From NCBI GenBank assembly GCA_937928385.1, contig CALEZD010000006.1, positions 1 through 60,128 of the forward strand: a stretch of 60,128 nucleotides of DNA, given 5' to 3'. Made by a program: the position numbers and the translations under genes. Source of the stretch: an uncultured Bacteroidota bacterium (GTDB taxonomy: Bacteria > Bacteroidota > Bacteroidia > Chitinophagales > Chitinophagaceae). Positions 45,563-55,190 of the stretch are shown here, piece after piece; the first letter of the stretch is position 1; each line of letters begins with the position of its first letter. The notes beneath the pieces are model-generated. The model was not told the origin of the DNA. It did not search any database and saw only the letters and a program-made list of their open reading frames with translations.

Positions 45563-45952
45563 ATGACTAAAAAGGACATACATATAACTGAGGCGGAACT
45601 GGAAATACTACAAGTGTTGTGGGAGAAGAAACAGGCAACGGTAAAAGATGTGCATGAGGAGCTGAATGACGGACGTGAATCGGTATATACCACCACCCTG
45701 AAACAAATGCAGGTAATGTATGAAAAGGGATTGCTGAAACGTGATGACAGCCGCAGACAGCATATATACTACCCTGATGTGGATATAAAACGTGTACAGC
45801 GCAAGTTTATGGACAAGGTAATGAAAAACCTGTTCAGCGGCAGTGCGGGGGAACTGGTAATGAACGCACTGAGCAATTACAAGACAACACCCGAAGAACT
45901 GGACCAGATAAAAACCCTGATAGAAAAAGCCAAACAAGCTAAAAAACCATAG
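45563..45952 (+). CDS. BlaI/MecI/CopY family repressor
   Basis: A 129-residue winged-helix repressor. The N-terminal domain reads ITEAELEILQVLWEKKQATVKDVHEEL and SVYTTTLKQMQVMYEKGLLKRD, the helix-turn-helix and wing of BlaI. The C-terminal helices mediate dimerisation. It is two bases ahead of the M56 protease gene and overlapped by the operator array, so it likely represses its own operon and is inactivated by the downstream protease, by analogy with BlaI/BlaR1. Confidence 0.92.
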   Translation: MTKKDIHITEAELEILQVLWEKKQATVKDVHEELNDGRESVYTTTLKQMQVMYEKGLLKRDDSRRQHIYYPDVDIKRVQRKFMDKVMKNLFSGSAGELVMNALSNYKTTPEELDQIKTLIEKAKQAKKP

Positions 45953-45954
45953 TT

Positions 45955-48900
45955 ATGATGAACCAGGCCACACCCATCATTGCAGAAGCCCTGCTCTACT
46001 CCCTGCTGGCAGGGGCAGCAGCCTACATAGTATTACATGTACTATTAGCGCTGTTGAAAAACATTCCCTCGCTGATAAAATACCACTTATGCAATATCAG
46101 CCTGCTGATACCGTTATTAATTTTTATAGTATCGTTAACAGAGTTGACGACAATAAAGGATACAGCCCCTGTTTACCCCACTACGCCTCCTCTTACCACC
46201 ATTTATAATAATACACAGGATTATGCAACCCCTGTGCAGGAAGTAACTGCACAGGAGAGCCGCCTGACTGCTGAGGTAGTATGGGTGGAAGTAAACAGTG
46301 TAATAGTTGAGCATAGCTATACAATTACCTGGCTATACATAGCAGGACTGTTATTGTTCTCTATACGCCTGTTGTTGCAATACCTGCAGTCCAGGCAACT
46401 GAAAACCAAAGGGCTTTTGCCTGCAACTGACGACTGGTATCGCCTGCTGGCCAATACCAAAAATAGACTGCGTATCAACAGCCCTATACATATCTCGTTT
46501 ACCGAAAGAAAAATTTCGCCCTGCATTATAGGCCATGCCAAAGCCGTGATACTGATACCCATATCACTGGCCAACCATCTTACTACCGAACAGGCAGAAG
46601 CGATATTACTGCACGAATTGGCGCATTACAAACAATACGACCATTATATTAACCTGGGTGTGCAGTGCATAAAATGTCTGCTGTTTTTTAACCCTTTCGT
46701 ATGGCTGCAAACTATATTGATAGATAAATACCGGGAGCTCTCTTGCGACGAAACGGCTGCAAGGCATGAGCGCAATATTGAACTGGCTGAAACACTAGCC
46801 ATGATAGCCGGCATACAGGCAAGGCAAAACAGCCTGGTAATGAGCCTGAAAAAGAGAAGCCCATTACTGGCAAGGGTACAGGCGTTGCTGTCTATGCGTC
46901 AGTATGACAAATCATCACACAGACTATTACCACTGGTGGTAACCACCATAGTACTGGCAACAGCACTGTTGATAGCAGGCAGCACCAAACTATTCTCTAC
47001 AGAAAAAGACAACCTGCGCGAACAACTAAAAGAGATAAGCGCACAGATGTACAAAGAGGGCAATCATAAATACATATTTGTAGATGCGGTGCTGGATAGC
47101 TTGATAACATTACCTGCTAAAGCAGATGTGCTGTATATGGGCTCACAATACTTCTCTATGATGGGAAACTACGGCCAGGTGAAAATGAGCGGGGAGCAAC
47201 ATGAGCGCTATAAGAAAAAGCTGCAACTCTTCTTACTGTATGTAGATGAAGACAAGGAAACACCTGTAACATTTGACGCTATTAAGGGCAAGGGTGCATT
47301 AACCATGCAGGAAATATTGAACAAAGAATCAGCATTCCGTACCTGCACTGCTGAAGAACGCTATAGGGCTGGCATTTCCAAACAGGGCTGGAAAAAAGTA
47401 TTTGCTGAATTAGTGCAGGATAAGCTGGTACAACCCGGTGTCAAAAACTTTTCAATGGAGTATTCCGGGAAAGGGATTGTAATCAACGGATGGAAACTGG
47501 AAGGCGTGCAGGAAACAAAGTATGCAAGTATGCTGAGAGAGGTGGTAGGTATTGACTTGCAAAAAGTATCGGGCAGTTTATCTCCTGATGACATGCAAAA
47601 ATACCTGGGTCTCACCGGCAAGAATAATATAGAAGACATTAATGCACTTGCCGAAGTCAGCAGGTTGTTATTTGCAGAAGGTAAAATAGAATACATTCTT
47701 GCCGATGCTATGAAAGACGGCTATCTGCGGGACGGCGACGAGTTCACCATCGTCATGAATGAGAATGACGTACAGTTTGCCGGGATAAAAATGACCAAAG
47801 AACAGGAAGCGCAGTACAATGACAAATACAGACTCTTCAGGGAATACTATCTATGCCCGGACTGCCATGGAGGTGTAACAGCAACCATACGCTATAGCGA
47901 CCTGACCAACCAGAACTCTGCTTTAAGAGAAGGGGATTTCTTATTGACCGTCAACAGCAACCGACGCTACGAAAGTATGATGCTGGTTATGTCGGAAATG
48001 CACAATGACGGACTGATTGATACCAACTACAGGTCAGACATTTTTTATGCAGGCGAACGCTTCATGGTGAATAAGACCACGTTAACCAAATCTGAAGCCG
48101 CGAAATACATCAAATTGCTTAAGAAGTATTCGTTGACTGATAAAAACAAAGAAGGTGAGGATACATGGTCTATAATTATGAACCATGAAAAGCATTACCC
48201 GCCGTCAACTTTGGCCCGTGTTGATTATAACCAATTCAGGATACTACCCAAAAAAGAAAAGGCGCAAGTGCTCGATTACATCAGTAACGAATTGTTCAAC
48301 AAAGGCTTGACAGACTATATTATGGTAGATGCCGTGAAAGATGGCTACCTGCAGGATGGGGAAAGTTATCATATAGCATACAAAGACGGTGTTGTAACAA
48401 TAAAGGGAAAACCACTCAGCATTAACAACCAGATAGCTTACAACAATAAGTTGAAGCAATACACCCAACAATTTGAAAGCGAGGGCTGGTATGGCTCAAC
48501 ACGCAGCACGGTGAAGATAACTGACATACTTGATCCGGAATCTGGATTACGTACTAAAAGCAGAAATGAAGAAAAAAAAGGAAGCAACACATCTGAATAC
48601 ACCAGCTTAATTATTAGTGAGATGCATAAAGATGGATTGATTGATAGCGCATACCAGGTCGCTATTATATATACGCCCGATGGCGTTTTTGCAAACAGTA
48701 GAAGACTACCCGGTTTGCTCGAAGAAAAGTATATTCGCCTTTTCCAAAAAAATGAACCGGACCTAATACGTGGAAACGACTTTAGTATATCAATAACCAA
48801 TAATCATGATAAGCCCTTTCCACCGACGTTAAAGATTGAAAAACAAAATGGCAATCTGAAAACATTGTCGCAACAGGATAAAGAAGTACTGGCTATCATC

Positions 48901-50055
48901 AGCGATACCATGTTTAACAATGGCAGCCAAAGTTTTGCCATAATAGATGCTATAAAAGACGGTTACATAAAACAAGACGAGCCATATAAAATAAACTACA
49001 AGGCAGGCAAGTTTTGGGTAGATGGAGCTGATATACCTGATAACGTAGCTAAAAAATATGAAGCCAAACTTGAGCGGTTCAGAAAATTGCATGGGCACAA
49101 AGTAAATATGTGGGGTTCTATAAGCAGCACTGTTAATGGCACAGTCATGGATCCTGAATATGTAAACCAGTTTGGTATCATGCTTCCAAAACCAACAACG
49201 GAGGACAAAGCAAAAGAAGCGGAGGAAAAGCGTAAAGATGAAAACTTCAAAAAAATGTTACAGGCGATGGACAAAGACGGTGTGCTGGACGTTAATGGCT
49301 ATTACTTTATAGAATATAAAAAAGAAGGACTGTATGTAAACGCCGTAAAACTGACCGGCAGTAAGGAGAAAAAGTATACCGATTGGCTGCATGAAATGGG
49401 ATATACAGCAGAAAGAGGATTGACGACTGAACGTGTGCCTGATGGCGTAAGAATACCTGACAGGAGCCTGGGTATAGGCACAGTAAGTATATCTGTACAT
49501 GGCAACAACCTGCCCGCCATAGCACAACTAATGTTTGTAGATGGCAACCCTAATTTTATACTGGCACATGCATTGCACGACAAGCTCATACGCGAAGGGC
49601 AACGCTACGACATACGCTATGTACGCGGCAAAGTGTACAGCAGGGGCGAATTGATTGCAGAACCCTACCAATCAAGGTATGCCAGGTTAATAAACGACTT
49701 TACACGCGCACATGATAAAAACGCAGGCAGCTATGCTGTACATGGCGAAGGTGTGACCAAAGAAAAACTCAACACACCGGGGTCGGCTATCAGGATGGAT
49801 GTGATAAAAAAAGGGCAAGGGATTGATGCCGGAAAAGTAGTCGGTAAAGTTATCGGTATGATGGCAGCTGACGGCGTGGTGGACACCACTAAACGGTTCA
49901 CCCTGCAGTACAATGCCAAGGGGCTTTTTGTAAACAATAAAAAACTAATCAGCAAAGAAGCCCTGAAGTATGAAGAAGTATTGAATAAAGAGCTTAATAA
50001 TAACTCACGTATTACCACATTCAATGAAATCAACTTTGAGCATGACCCGAATTAA
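45955..50055 (+). CDS. M56 (BlaR1-like) sensor protease with five tandem repeat pairs
   Basis: A membrane sensor protease of 1366 residues, about two to three times the usual length. The first 345 residues are a BlaR1-type M56 module: membrane helices, HELAH at 220-224, a third zinc ligand near E266 (SCDETAARH), and a last membrane helix near 323-345. The remaining 1000 residues are presumably periplasmic and hold five A/B module pairs. A modules (near 353, 564, 769, 974, 1186) share a pattern like LF..G...YI..DA.KDGYL..GE.Y.I.Y. B modules (near 478, 671, 881, 1097, 1296) share a pattern like M..DG.ID....I.Y...G.FVN...L....KY..L. There is no beta-lactam-binding transpeptidase domain. The signal it senses is unknown. 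Confidence 0.85.
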   Translation: MMNQATPIIAEALLYSLLAGAAAYIVLHVLLALLKNIPSLIKYHLCNISLLIPLLIFIVSLTELTTIKDTAPVYPTTPPLTTIYNNTQDYATPVQEVTAQESRLTAEVVWVEVNSVIVEHSYTITWLYIAGLLLFSIRLLLQYLQSRQLKTKGLLPATDDWYRLLANTKNRLRINSPIHISFTERKISPCIIGHAKAVILIPISLANHLTTEQAEAILLHELAHYKQYDHYINLGVQCIKCLLFFNPFVWLQTILIDKYRELSCDETAARHERNIELAETLAMIAGIQARQNSLVMSLKKRSPLLARVQALLSMRQYDKSSHRLLPLVVTTIVLATALLIAGSTKLFSTEKDNLREQLKEISAQMYKEGNHKYIFVDAVLDSLITLPAKADVLYMGSQYFSMMGNYGQVKMSGEQHERYKKKLQLFLLYVDEDKETPVTFDAIKGKGALTMQEILNKESAFRTCTAEERYRAGISKQGWKKVFAELVQDKLVQPGVKNFSMEYSGKGIVINGWKLEGVQETKYASMLREVVGIDLQKVSGSLSPDDMQKYLGLTGKNNIEDINALAEVSRLLFAEGKIEYILADAMKDGYLRDGDEFTIVMNENDVQFAGIKMTKEQEAQYNDKYRLFREYYLCPDCHGGVTATIRYSDLTNQNSALREGDFLLTVNSNRRYESMMLVMSEMHNDGLIDTNYRSDIFYAGERFMVNKTTLTKSEAAKYIKLLKKYSLTDKNKEGEDTWSIIMNHEKHYPPSTLARVDYNQFRILPKKEKAQVLDYISNELFNKGLTDYIMVDAVKDGYLQDGESYHIAYKDGVVTIKGKPLSINNQIAYNNKLKQYTQQFESEGWYGSTRSTVKITDILDPESGLRTKSRNEEKKGSNTSEYTSLIISEMHKDGLIDSAYQVAIIYTPDGVFANSRRLPGLLEEKYIRLFQKNEPDLIRGNDFSISITNNHDKPFPPTLKIEKQNGNLKTLSQQDKEVLAIISDTMFNNGSQSFAIIDAIKDGYIKQDEPYKINYKAGKFWVDGADIPDNVAKKYEAKLERFRKLHGHKVNMWGSISSTVNGTVMDPEYVNQFGIMLPKPTTEDKAKEAEEKRKDENFKKMLQAMDKDGVLDVNGYYFIEYKKEGLYVNAVKLTGSKEKKYTDWLHEMGYTAERGLTTERVPDGVRIPDRSLGIGTVSISVHGNNLPAIAQLMFVDGNPNFILAHALHDKLIREGQRYDIRYVRGKVYSRGELIAEPYQSRYARLINDFTRAHDKNAGSYAVHGEGVTKEKLNTPGSAIRMDVIKKGQGIDAGKVVGKVIGMMAADGVVDTTKRFTLQYNAKGLFVNNKKLISKEALKYEEVLNKELNNNSRITTFNEINFEHDPN

Positions 50056-50061
50056 CAGTAC

Positions 50062-50910
50062 CTAATTGACAAACATATTATCTATAAGCCGCACATCACC
50101 TATTTTAGCGGCTATTAGCGCTATCATGCGGCGGTTCATGTCATAGCCTTCAAGCGGCTTGAGGCTTTCCGCATCTGCCAGTTCCACGTAGCCGGGTTCA
50201 AAGCCCTTTTCCCTGAGTATATCCATGCACTCCTTTTGCACTACGGCAAAACTTTGCGTGCCTGCTTTGGCCTGTATAGATACCAGGCATTGGTATAGTA
50301 AATTAGCTACAGCCCGTTGCGGTTCAGTCAACCGCCTGTTGCGCGAACTCATCGCCAGCCCGTCTTGCTCGCGCATGGTGGGGCATATTTCTATCTGTAG
50401 TCCACTGAGCGATGGTATCTGCGCTGCCAGGTTTTTTATCACCATACATTGCTGGTAATCCTTCTGGCCAATGTACAAGGTATCGGGCTGCACTATTTGC
50501 AACAGGCGGGCCACTACCTGCCCGACCCCTTTGAAATGGCCTGGGCGGTGTGCGCCTTCCAATATGGTATCTATATAGCCGAAATCGTACACCGGTGTAT
50601 CATCACCGGGCGGGTACACCTCGTCAACAGACGGGATAAACAACACATCGCAACCCGCTTCCATCAGCAGGCGTTTATCCTCGTCTATACTCACCGGATA
50701 ATTGTCAAAATCAGATTTATCGTTGAATTGTGTAGGATTGACAAATACGCTCGCTATGGTAAAATCACCCTTTTTGCGGGATTGTTGCAGCAACGATATA
50801 TGCCCGCTGTGTAGGGCCCCCATAGTGGGTATAAAGCCTACCGGCGTACCTTTTTGCCTGATATTCAACAAATAAGCTTCAATATCAGCTGCTCTTTTAA
50901 ATATAACCAT
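50062..50910 (-). CDS. panC: Pantothenate synthetase
   Basis: PanC joins pantoate and beta-alanine using ATP, the last step of vitamin B5 synthesis. The nucleotide motifs PTMGALHSGH near residue 30 and the later KDYQQCMVIK and MSSRN are all present, and length 282 is normal. It converges on the BlaR1-like gene 6 bases away and diverges from the glycogen-synthase-like gene, an arrangement seen in several Bacteroidota genomes. Confidence 0.96.
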   Translation of the reverse strand: MVIFKRAADIEAYLLNIRQKGTPVGFIPTMGALHSGHISLLQQSRKKGDFTIASVFVNPTQFNDKSDFDNYPVSIDEDKRLLMEAGCDVLFIPSVDEVYPPGDDTPVYDFGYIDTILEGAHRPGHFKGVGQVVARLLQIVQPDTLYIGQKDYQQCMVIKNLAAQIPSLSGLQIEICPTMREQDGLAMSSRNRRLTEPQRAVANLLYQCLVSIQAKAGTQSFAVVQKECMDILREKGFEPGYVELADAESLKPLEGYDMNRRMIALIAAKIGDVRLIDNMFVN

Positions 50911-50967
50911 TATACCTAATATACCTATTTAACAACGCAAAGTAAGGGTTGTAAATTAATATTTTCG

Positions 50968-50976
50968 TAATTTTGC
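50968..50976 (+). promoter_or_regulatory. -7 box for the GT5-like gene
   Basis: TAATTTTGC is a full TAnnTTTGC match, 45 bases before the start at 51022. Confidence 0.5.
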
Positions 50977-51021
50977 AATCACTTTCATTAATACCTTTCT
51001 TTTAATTAACTAATACTAAGC

Positions 51022-51846
51022 ATGTCGGACGACAAAAAGCGTGTCTTGATTATTGCCAACGAGCTATCCCCGTATGTGGAATTTACTGACTTCGCACAAA
51101 TACTGAACAGCCTGGCTGTTAAGACATTTGACAGCGGGATAGAAGTGCGTGTGATAATGCCCCGTTTCGGCACCATCAACGAGCGCCGCCACCGCCTGCA
51201 CGAAGTAGTGCGCCTGTCTGGTATCAATATCATCATAGATAAAGACGACTACCCGCTTATTATCAAAGTGGCATCGCTGCCCAATGCCAGGCTGCAGGTC
51301 TATTTCATGGACAATGAAGACTACTTCAAACGCAAATCGGTATTTACAGACGATAAAGACAACTTCTTTGAAGACAACGCTGAGCGCATGATATTCTTCT
51401 GCAAAAGCGCACTGGAAACAGTGAAGAAATTCGGCTGGCCTCCGGACATCATCCACTGCCATGGCTGGATGACATCGCTGGCGCCATTGTACCTGAAAAC
51501 AGCTTATAAAAAAGAGCCTGTTTTCAACTACTCGAAAGTAGTGTACACCGCACAAAACGACCAATTTAAAGAAACCCTGGGCGATAGCTTCCTGAGAAAA
51601 GCTATGATTAGCGGAGACATCAAAGAAAAGGACCTGGAGCCATATAAGGCGGGCAGCAACCTTGCCCTTACCCTGGGTGCCTCAAAATATGCTGACGTGG
51701 TGATACACGGCGACTCAAAGCCCGCCAAATCCATATCAGACGAGGTAAAAGCCAGCAGGTATAAAAAAGTGATAAAATATGAAGATAGCTGGAAGGAAGA
51801 TGCAAGCCCCCTGTTAGATTTGTACAAAAGCTTAACAGAGTCTTAG
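51022..51846 (+). CDS. Single-domain glycogen/starch synthase-like protein (GT5 N-terminal domain only)
   Basis: A 274-residue protein matching only the N-terminal Rossmann domain of GT5 glycogen synthases: VLIIANELSPYVEFTDFAQILNSLAV at the start, PRFGTINERRHRLHEVVR, and IIHCHGWMTSLAPLYLKT in the middle. The C-terminal domain that binds ADP-glucose is missing, as is the family's KTGGL motif (FTDFAQ here), so normal glycogen synthase activity is unlikely. Comparable short proteins next to panC and a DUF4270 gene are known in Bacteroidota, so this is a conserved form and not a local truncation. Confidence 0.8.
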   Translation: MSDDKKRVLIIANELSPYVEFTDFAQILNSLAVKTFDSGIEVRVIMPRFGTINERRHRLHEVVRLSGINIIIDKDDYPLIIKVASLPNARLQVYFMDNEDYFKRKSVFTDDKDNFFEDNAERMIFFCKSALETVKKFGWPPDIIHCHGWMTSLAPLYLKTAYKKEPVFNYSKVVYTAQNDQFKETLGDSFLRKAMISGDIKEKDLEPYKAGSNLALTLGASKYADVVIHGDSKPAKSISDEVKASRYKKVIKYEDSWKEDASPLLDLYKSLTES

Positions 51847-51883
51847 TATTAGTTTTATCACATTCGCAGAAAAGAAAAACCAT

Positions 51884-53296
51884 TTGAAACCACGTTTCTT
51901 ATCCATAACCGGTATAATACTGCTTGCAGCCAGCATTGCTGCAACTACAGGCTGCAAAGAAGACACCATTGTAAAAGCCAGCATTGCCCCCGGCGATAAT
52001 GGCCTGGGCACTGTAAATGTACCTGATACATTTACAGTAAACGCAAGCAATGTATTTGCTGAAAAGCTGAAGACCAGTGAAAAGATATCCGGCATACCGG
52101 TAGTACACGCACTGGGCACGATAGTAGACCCCTACTTCGGCACTACTAATGCAGGTATCTATATGCAGGTATTGCCTACCACTTCGGGTTTCCGCTTTGT
52201 GGCTGAAGGAACAAACTATACTGTTGACTCTGCCGTACTTATATTACCTTTTTATGGCTTTGCCTGGGGTAACAGGACGGACCCCAAACCCCAGAAGTTC
52301 AGGGTGTACAGGGTGGACGAAGCCATGAGCACTACAGCTGATTATTACAGCAACCAGCACCTGAAAGTGCGTGGCACCCCACTGGCGGATGTGACGATTG
52401 ATATGAAGAGCGTACTGAATGATACACCTTCTGCAGCCGGAACGAAAACAGCTTACCGCCACATCAGGATACCATTAGGGCAGGACTTCATCACGGATGT
52501 GACCAATAATATTGGCACGGCGACATTTGAAAACGATGCCAATTTTCTGAGTTATTTCAACGGCTTTTATGTAGCACCCGACAGCGCCACCAATATCAAC
52601 AATAATACTGACCTGCTGCCCTATATATTGCTGGATGGCAGCAACGATTATGCCCGTGCGTCCGTTGCTTTCTACTACAGGGAGAATGGTGGTACTGAAA
52701 CGAAAACAGCATTTTTCAACTACCAGCGCGAGCAGGCAACCAGTAAAACAGCCAACTTCAACCAGATTAGCCGTAATTATAACGGATACCCGGTTCAGCA
52801 AATAACGGGCAAGAACTATTCAGACACTTTAGTGCTGCAAAACGACCCCGGTATGAACATTGACCTGCGCATACCCAACCTGGACCAATTGCCCGTAGCT
52901 GCAATAATTAAGGCGGAACTGGTAATAACCCAGCTAAAAACCGGTGTAGCTGCAGACAGCCTGCAAGTGCCCAACCGTATAGTGCCGAAAGGCGTAGATG
53001 CTGCCGGTAATGAATATGAAATAGCTGACTTCTCAGTAAGCGACTATACAGCTGCCCTGGTGTTTGTAGATGGTACCAAGCGTACCGAAAAAGATGCTGG
53101 CGGTAACGATATAATAACATACAGAATTAATATACCCAGGGAGCTGCAAAAGGCTATTATTGATAAACGTAATGAATTACATTTGCGTATCAAAGGCGGT
53201 ACCGGTTTCCCTGCGGCATACAGGCTTGTAGCCGGGGGCAGAAACAGTGGCGCCTACAGGATGCAATTAAACATCGTTTATTCAAAACCAGATTAA
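51884..53296 (+). CDS. DUF4270 family lipoprotein
   Basis: A 470-residue surface or periplasmic lipoprotein (lipobox TTGC, C24). The mature start LGTVNVPDTFTVNASNVF and GTIVDPYFGTTNAGIYMQV are the family signature. The function is not established, though members cluster with the short GT5 protein and glmS. Translation begins at a TTG codon, the only in-frame start that gives a signal peptide. It precedes glmS by 13 bases and may be co-transcribed. Confidence 0.85.
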   Translation: MKPRFLSITGIILLAASIAATTGCKEDTIVKASIAPGDNGLGTVNVPDTFTVNASNVFAEKLKTSEKISGIPVVHALGTIVDPYFGTTNAGIYMQVLPTTSGFRFVAEGTNYTVDSAVLILPFYGFAWGNRTDPKPQKFRVYRVDEAMSTTADYYSNQHLKVRGTPLADVTIDMKSVLNDTPSAAGTKTAYRHIRIPLGQDFITDVTNNIGTATFENDANFLSYFNGFYVAPDSATNINNNTDLLPYILLDGSNDYARASVAFYYRENGGTETKTAFFNYQREQATSKTANFNQISRNYNGYPVQQITGKNYSDTLVLQNDPGMNIDLRIPNLDQLPVAAIIKAELVITQLKTGVAADSLQVPNRIVPKGVDAAGNEYEIADFSVSDYTAALVFVDGTKRTEKDAGGNDIITYRINIPRELQKAIIDKRNELHLRIKGGTGFPAAYRLVAGGRNSGAYRMQLNIVYSKPD

Positions 53297-53309
53297 ATAA
53301 CATCTTCTT

Positions 53310-55145
53310 ATGTGCGGTATCGTCGGCTATATAGGCAGCAGAGAAGCATTTCCTATTTTAATAAAAGGGCTGAAAAGGCTGGAATACCGGGGATATGACA
53401 GCGCCGGTGTCGCATTGCTGAACGGCGACCTGACCATCTATAAAAAAGCCGGCAAAGTAAGTGAGCTGGAAAAAATAACAGACGGGCAAAAAGTAGCTGC
53501 CAATATAGGCATAGGCCATACCCGCTGGGCTACCCATGGCGAACCCAATGACGCAAATGCTCACCCGCATATTTCCCAATCGGGGCAGCTGGCCATCATA
53601 CACAACGGCATTATCGAAAACTACGCCTCTATCAAGGCAGAGCTTATTAAACGAGGCTATAATTTCCAGTCGGATACTGACACGGAAGTATTGGTGAACC
53701 TGATAGAAGAGGTAAGAAAAGACTATGCTGAGCTGGAAGATGCCGTGCGCGTAGCATTGAACCAGGTAGTAGGCGCTTATGCCATAGTTGTAATAGACAG
53801 GGAGAACCCCAACCAACTGATAGCTGCCCGTAAAGGTAGTCCGCTGGTAATAGGTATAGGCGAAGGCGAGTTTTTTATCGCCTCAGACGCATCACCCATC
53901 ATTGAGTACACCAAGAACGTAATATACTTAGACGACCAGGAATACGGAGTTATCAACCGCGATGGCAGCTATACGATAAAAACCCTGGGCAATGTAAAGA
54001 AAACCCCTGCCATCCAGGAACTGGAAATGAGCCTGGAGATGATAGAAAAGGGTGGTTTTGAACATTTCATGCTCAAGGAGATATATGAGCAGCCTAAAGT
54101 AATAGCAGACTGCCTGCGTGGCCGTATGAACGCCAGCCAGGGCTGGATAAAACTGGGCGGCTTGTCAGAATACATCAACCGTATAGACAATGCAGAACGT
54201 ATACTGATAACAGCCTGCGGCACATCGTGGCACAGCGGCCTGATAGGCGAATACCTGATAGAAGACCTGGCACGTGTGCCTGTAGAGGTGGAATACGCAT
54301 CTGAATTCAGGTACCGCAATCCCATTATCAACGAGTCGGACGTGGTAATGGCCATATCTCAGAGCGGCGAAACAGCAGATACGCTGGCTGCTATAGAACT
54401 GGCCAAGAGTAAAGGGGCGCTTATCTATGGAATATGCAATGTAATAGGTTCATCAATAGCCCGTGCCTCTCATGCCGGCTCTTATACACATGCCGGGCCT
54501 GAAATAGGTGTAGCTTCCACCAAAGCATTCAGTACGCAGATAACCATACTTACACTGATAGCCCTGCAAATGGCGCATGAGAAAGGCGCTATTGCCACAT
54601 CTAAGCTGCGCGAGATATTGTATGAACTGGAAAATATCCCTAAGAAAATAGAAGAAACACTGAAACTGGATGACCAGATACGCGAATTGGCAGCACAATA
54701 CAAAGATGCCGGCAACTTCCTGTACCTGGGACGTGGATATAATTTCCCTGTAGCGCTGGAGGGTGCCCTGAAACTGAAAGAGATATCTTACATACACGCA
54801 GAGGGATATCCTGCCGCAGAAATGAAGCACGGGCCCATAGCACTGATAGACGAAGAGATGCCGGTGGTATTCCTGGCAACCAACCAGAGCGCCTACGAGA
54901 AAATAGTATCAAACGTACAGGAAGTAAAAGCCCGTAAGGGAAAGATAATAGCTGTAGTGCATAAAGGGGATACCCAACTACGCGACCTGGCAGACCATAT
55001 CATTGAGGTACCTGAAACAGAGGAAGTCCTTTCTCCGCTCATCAGTATCGTACCATTGCAATTGCTGGCATACCATATAGCCATATTGCGCGGCTGTAAT
55101 GTAGACCAGCCCAGGAACCTGGCTAAATCTGTAACTGTAGAATAA
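53310..55145 (+). CDS. glmS: Glutamine-fructose-6-phosphate aminotransferase
   Basis: GlmS makes glucosamine-6-phosphate, the first committed step to peptidoglycan and LPS amino sugars. The catalytic cysteine is directly after the initiator methionine (MCGIVGYIGSREA). The glutaminase domain has GHTRWATHGEPND. Two SIS isomerase domains follow (ACGTSWHSGLIGEY and LYLGRGYNFPVALEGALKLKEIS), and the terminal phrase PRNLAKSVTVE is diagnostic. Length 611 is typical. A GlmS ribozyme is not expected in this group and none is seen upstream. Confidence 0.97.
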   Translation: MCGIVGYIGSREAFPILIKGLKRLEYRGYDSAGVALLNGDLTIYKKAGKVSELEKITDGQKVAANIGIGHTRWATHGEPNDANAHPHISQSGQLAIIHNGIIENYASIKAELIKRGYNFQSDTDTEVLVNLIEEVRKDYAELEDAVRVALNQVVGAYAIVVIDRENPNQLIAARKGSPLVIGIGEGEFFIASDASPIIEYTKNVIYLDDQEYGVINRDGSYTIKTLGNVKKTPAIQELEMSLEMIEKGGFEHFMLKEIYEQPKVIADCLRGRMNASQGWIKLGGLSEYINRIDNAERILITACGTSWHSGLIGEYLIEDLARVPVEVEYASEFRYRNPIINESDVVMAISQSGETADTLAAIELAKSKGALIYGICNVIGSSIARASHAGSYTHAGPEIGVASTKAFSTQITILTLIALQMAHEKGAIATSKLREILYELENIPKKIEETLKLDDQIRELAAQYKDAGNFLYLGRGYNFPVALEGALKLKEISYIHAEGYPAAEMKHGPIALIDEEMPVVFLATNQSAYEKIVSNVQEVKARKGKIIAVVHKGDTQLRDLADHIIEVPETEEVLSPLISIVPLQLLAYHIAILRGCNVDQPRNLAKSVTVE

Positions 55146-55190
55146 AAATAAACTAATCATAATTTTTAAAAACTCTAATTAGCTAATAGA

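Noticed and set aside
45563..50055. Beta-lactam resistance operon
   Set aside because: The regulator pair is BlaI/BlaR1-like, but no beta-lactamase or penicillin-binding gene is adjacent and the sensor part lacks the transpeptidase-type domain.
55146..55190. SAM riboswitch before metK
   Set aside because: The 45-base gap is too short and shows no conserved pairing.
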